This document shows positions 5,676 to 7,307 of a DNA stretch of 7,307 nt, piece after piece. The DNA comes from Candidatus Proteinoplasmatales archaeon SG8-5. Its GTDB lineage: Archaea; Thermoplasmatota; Thermoplasmata; SG8-5. The stretch covers positions 1 to 7,307 of the forward strand of contig LSSH01000020.1 in NCBI GenBank assembly GCA_001595885.1, in the 5' to 3' direction. The notes beneath the pieces are model-generated. The model was not told where the DNA came from. It ran no database searches and saw nothing but the letters and a program-made list of their open reading frames with translations. The first letter of the stretch is position 1. Every line of letters begins with the position of its first letter. A program made the translations under genes and the position numbers.

Positions 5676-6545
5676 TCAATGCCCGTCCAGTGCTTCTCTG
5701 ACCTTCTCCCAAATATTCTGTAATGACTCTGAAATCATACCGTTCGAGTACTCCGGCACTGTAATGCCGGCGACCATTGCACGGGTCGCCGAGTCATCAT
5801 AAGCGATCCGCCCCACGACGGATATTCCCTCCGAGTCGCAGAATCGCATGATCTGATCGGTGTTCTGCTCGTTGATGTCATGCTTGTTTATGCAAGCCAG
5901 GATCGGCACCTTGAAGTGCCTGGCAACCTCGATTATCCTCTTGGCGTCGTGGATGCCGGAAAGGGTGGGTTCGAAAACGACCAGCACCATGTCCGCACCG
6001 GTTATCGCTGCTATCACGGTGCACCCGGTACCGGGCGGGCCGTCGATGATGATCAGGTCCTTCTTTGACGCCTCCGCGACCTCCCTGGCCCTCTGCCTGA
6101 CCAGCGCCACCAGCTTCCCGCTGGCCTCCTCGCCGGCGTGTAGCTTGGCGTGCACCATCGGACCGAACCTCGTGTCCGAGACGTAGGCCTCGCCGGCGTT
6201 CTTCTCCACCATGGTGATCGCGCCTGCCGGGCACACCAGTTCGCAAACCGCACAGCCCTCGCACCTGTCCTGATGAAGCGTGAGGTCAGCATCGATAGCG
6301 CCGAACCTGCAATTATCAAGGCACAGGCGGCATTCCGTGCATTTGGCATCATCCTTCCGGGCCACGTCCAGGCCGCTGAACTCCTCGGTCCTTCTGACCT
6401 CGGGCTGTAGGAGGATGTGCATGTCGGCCGCGTCCACGTCCGCGTCCGCGATGACGGGATCTTCTGCCAACGCTACCAGTGAGGCCGCGATGGTGGTCTT
6501 TCCGCAGCCGCCTTTGCCGCTGATTATCGTCATTTCCCTGGGCAT
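5676..6545 (-). CDS. MinD/Mrp-type P-loop ATPase with inserted 2x[4Fe-4S] ferredoxin domain
   Basis: A 289-aa cytoplasmic protein of the MinD-superfamily group with a ferredoxin insert (COG1149 type). The deviant Walker A SGKGGCGKTT is at 9-18 with signature Lys11, switch I around DADVDAADMH at 34-43, and switch II IIDGPPGTGC at 166-175. Two [4Fe-4S] motifs lie between: C69-x2-C72-x2-C75-x3-C79 and C95-x2-C98-x2-C101-x3-C105 followed by PAGAI. Relatives are thought to act in Fe-S cluster or metallocofactor handling; the exact role is not established. Start choice: GGGAGGTG (6553-6560, minus sense) supports ATG 6545; an in-frame ATG at 6533 would give a perfect ATGA overlap with the small ORF upstream but is too far from that site. 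It is the last gene visible in the operon, downstream of the 44-aa ORF and a paralogous ATPase. A C-terminal dimer-forming or partner role is not readable. Confidence 0.88.
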   Translation of the reverse strand: MPREMTIISGKGGCGKTTIAASLVALAEDPVIADADVDAADMHILLQPEVRRTEEFSGLDVARKDDAKCTECRLCLDNCRFGAIDADLTLHQDRCEGCAVCELVCPAGAITMVEKNAGEAYVSDTRFGPMVHAKLHAGEEASGKLVALVRQRAREVAEASKKDLIIIDGPPGTGCTVIAAITGADMVLVVFEPTLSGIHDAKRIIEVARHFKVPILACINKHDINEQNTDQIMRFCDSEGISVVGRIAYDDSATRAMVAGITVPEYSNGMISESLQNIWEKVREALDGH

Positions 6546-6664
6546 GATGCCACACCTCCCGACGAGCTGCCGGATTCAACGACCCGGGAAGACGCGTCCT
6601 TCATCGGGCCGCGCCCCCACATGAAACCGCCAGGGTTGACGTCCCGGGTATATGTTCCATCCAT
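6530..6664 (-). CDS. 44-aa small ORF between the two MinD-type ATPases (function unknown)
   Basis: This frame fills the only gap in the ATPase operon. Its ATG (6664-6662) shares a base with the TGA of the upstream ATPase (TGATG), and GGGAGG (6672-6677, minus sense) lies exactly 7 nt before it. Its own TGA (6532-6530) lies 13 nt inside the downstream ATPase gene and forms ATGA with that gene's internal ATG codon 5. The predicted peptide starts MDGTYTRDVNPGGFMWGRGP and ends in a Gly/Ser-rich stretch with one Cys (Cys41). It has no membrane segment or signal. Small Gly-rich proteins are common beside this ATPase family, but I see no firm match to a named family. The double junction and ideal ribosome site argue for translation; the alternative is a coupling leader for the downstream ATPase. 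Confidence 0.6.
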   Translation of the reverse strand: MDGTYTRDVNPGGFMWGRGPMKDASSRVVESGSSSGGVASCPGK

Positions 6665-7307
6665 CAGACGGCCTCCCTGGCCCTTTCGAAGATTTCCATG
6701 AATAACTGTTGAAATACGGGCAGGCCCTCAACGATGGGGACGCCCTTAGAGTACAACCTGGCTATCCTGATGTCGTTGGGTATTTTAGCCAGCAAGGCGA
6801 TGCTCTCTTCGCTGCAATACTTCTCAACACGGTCGTCGCCTATCCCGTCCCTGTTGATCACGACCCCGAAGGGTATGTCCAGTTCCCGGACCACGTCCAC
6901 GGTCAGCTTAAGGTCGTGAAGCCCGAAGGGAGTGGGCTCGGTGACGAGTATGCAGTAATCGGCATCCCTCATCGCCTCGACCGCGGGGCAGGCCGTGCCA
7001 GGTGGTGAATCGAATATTACTGTCCCATGATTGTTAACCAGGCTCTTCAAATCTCTTATGATGGGCACTCCAAACGGTTGACCGATGTCCAGCATTCCGT
7101 GGTACAAGGGCAGGTCTGGCTTGCCGCCCTTTTCGATGACGCCGACGTGATGCTCTGTCTCGCCTATAGCACCAGCCTGGCAAACCAATTTGCAGCCGCC
7201 GCAGCCGTGGCACAGCTGCTCGAAGAACAACAGCCTGTCGGAGATGACGGCGATGGCATTGTACCTGCAGAAATCGGCGCACTTGGCGCAGAGTGTGCAT
7301 TTGTCAA
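6664..7307 (-). CDS. Second MinD/Mrp-type ATPase with ferredoxin domain, 3' part (5' end beyond right edge)
   Basis: The frame is open to the right edge: 213 residues are visible and the N-terminus with the Walker A loop is missing. Visible are two [4Fe-4S] motifs, CTLCAKCADFC (Cys at visible residues 3, 6, 9, 13) and CHGCGGCKLVC (32, 35, 38, 42), then QAGAIGE, switch II VIFDSPPGTACP at 96-107, EPTPFGLHDLKLTVDVVREL at about 123-142, and the C-terminal ...GVPIVEGLP region. It aligns along its length with the downstream paralog but differs in many positions, so the pair are old paralogs and not a recent duplication. A TTG at 7230 could be mistaken for a start, but the ferredoxin cysteines upstream of it are in the same frame. 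The two proteins probably work together, perhaps as a heterodimer in Fe-S or metallocofactor handling (inference). Operon promoter and earlier genes lie outside the window. Confidence 0.88.
   Translation of the reverse strand, partial: DKCTLCAKCADFCRYNAIAVISDRLLFFEQLCHGCGGCKLVCQAGAIGETEHHVGVIEKGGKPDLPLYHGMLDIGQPFGVPIIRDLKSLVNNHGTVIFDSPPGTACPAVEAMRDADYCILVTEPTPFGLHDLKLTVDVVRELDIPFGVVINRDGIGDDRVEKYCSEESIALLAKIPNDIRIARLYSKGVPIVEGLPVFQQLFMEIFERAREAV
6672..6677 (-). promoter_or_regulatory. Shine-Dalgarno site for the 44-aa small ORF
   Basis: GGGAGG on the minus strand, inside the last codons of the upstream ATPase gene, with a 7-nt spacer (CCGTCTG) to the ATG at 6664. It is too far from the downstream ATPase start (about 127 nt) to serve that gene, so it points to the small ORF. 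It also encodes REA of the upstream protein, so chance occurrence is possible. Confidence 0.6.

Noticed and set aside
6664..7230. Second ATPase starting at TTG 7230
   Set aside because: The same frame continues upstream through CTLCAKCADFC to the window edge, so the gene is truncated by the window and the true start is outside it.
7034..7300. 88-codon minus-strand frame near the right edge
   Set aside because: It is a frame shadow of the second ATPase, whose ferredoxin cysteine motifs are in the other frame.

Overview
This 7.3-kb window looks like a piece of an archaeal chromosome, most likely from the Thermoplasmata side of the Euryarchaeota; Methanomassiliicoccales or a relative is a guess. 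Visible support is the A/T-rich archaeal-type TATA elements about 23-27 nt before several first-gene ATGs with no Shine-Dalgarno (leaderless style), strong GGAGG sites on genes inside operons, heavy use of AGG/AGA Arg and ATA Ile codons in fairly GC-rich DNA, a compact asparaginyl-tRNA synthetase, and MinD-like ATPases with ferredoxin inserts. I saw no mobile element, CRISPR array, rRNA or tRNA gene. The lineage is an inference.

Layout. 1-756 (-): 5' part of a MATE efflux transporter gene that runs off the left edge. 757-937: divergent intergenic region. 938-1666 (+): lipoate-protein ligase A family enzyme, catalytic domain only. 1667-1820: spacer with a 28-bp tandem repeat (2.7 copies), then a TATA element. 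1821-2573 and 2570-3727 (+): a two-gene operon joined by an ATGA overlap, encoding a PrsW-like multi-pass membrane protein whose protease-type acidic residues look partly lost, and a membrane-anchored transglutaminase-like protein with an intact Cys-His-Asp triad. 3701-4018 (-): a 105-aa charged protein that carries the same 18-residue motif near both ends; its 3' end overlaps the transglutaminase gene tail to tail. 4199-5512 (+): asparaginyl-tRNA synthetase. 5513-5675: spacer between convergent genes, with an AT-rich exit and an inverted repeat. 5676-7307 (-): a tightly packed operon of two paralogous MinD-type P-loop ATPases with 2x[4Fe-4S] ferredoxin inserts (the upstream one cut by the right edge) and, between them, a 44-codon small ORF.

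The most interesting items are (1) that small ORF, which starts in a TGATG overlap with the upstream ATPase, has its own well-spaced GGGAGG, and ends inside the start region of the downstream ATPase; (2) the twin-motif 105-aa protein; and (3) the PrsW-like/transglutaminase pair, in which the putative protease appears degenerate. The two ATPases resemble the pairs found in iron-sulfur/Mrp-type gene clusters, such as those around the orange-protein genes of sulfate reducers; partner genes may lie beyond the right edge.
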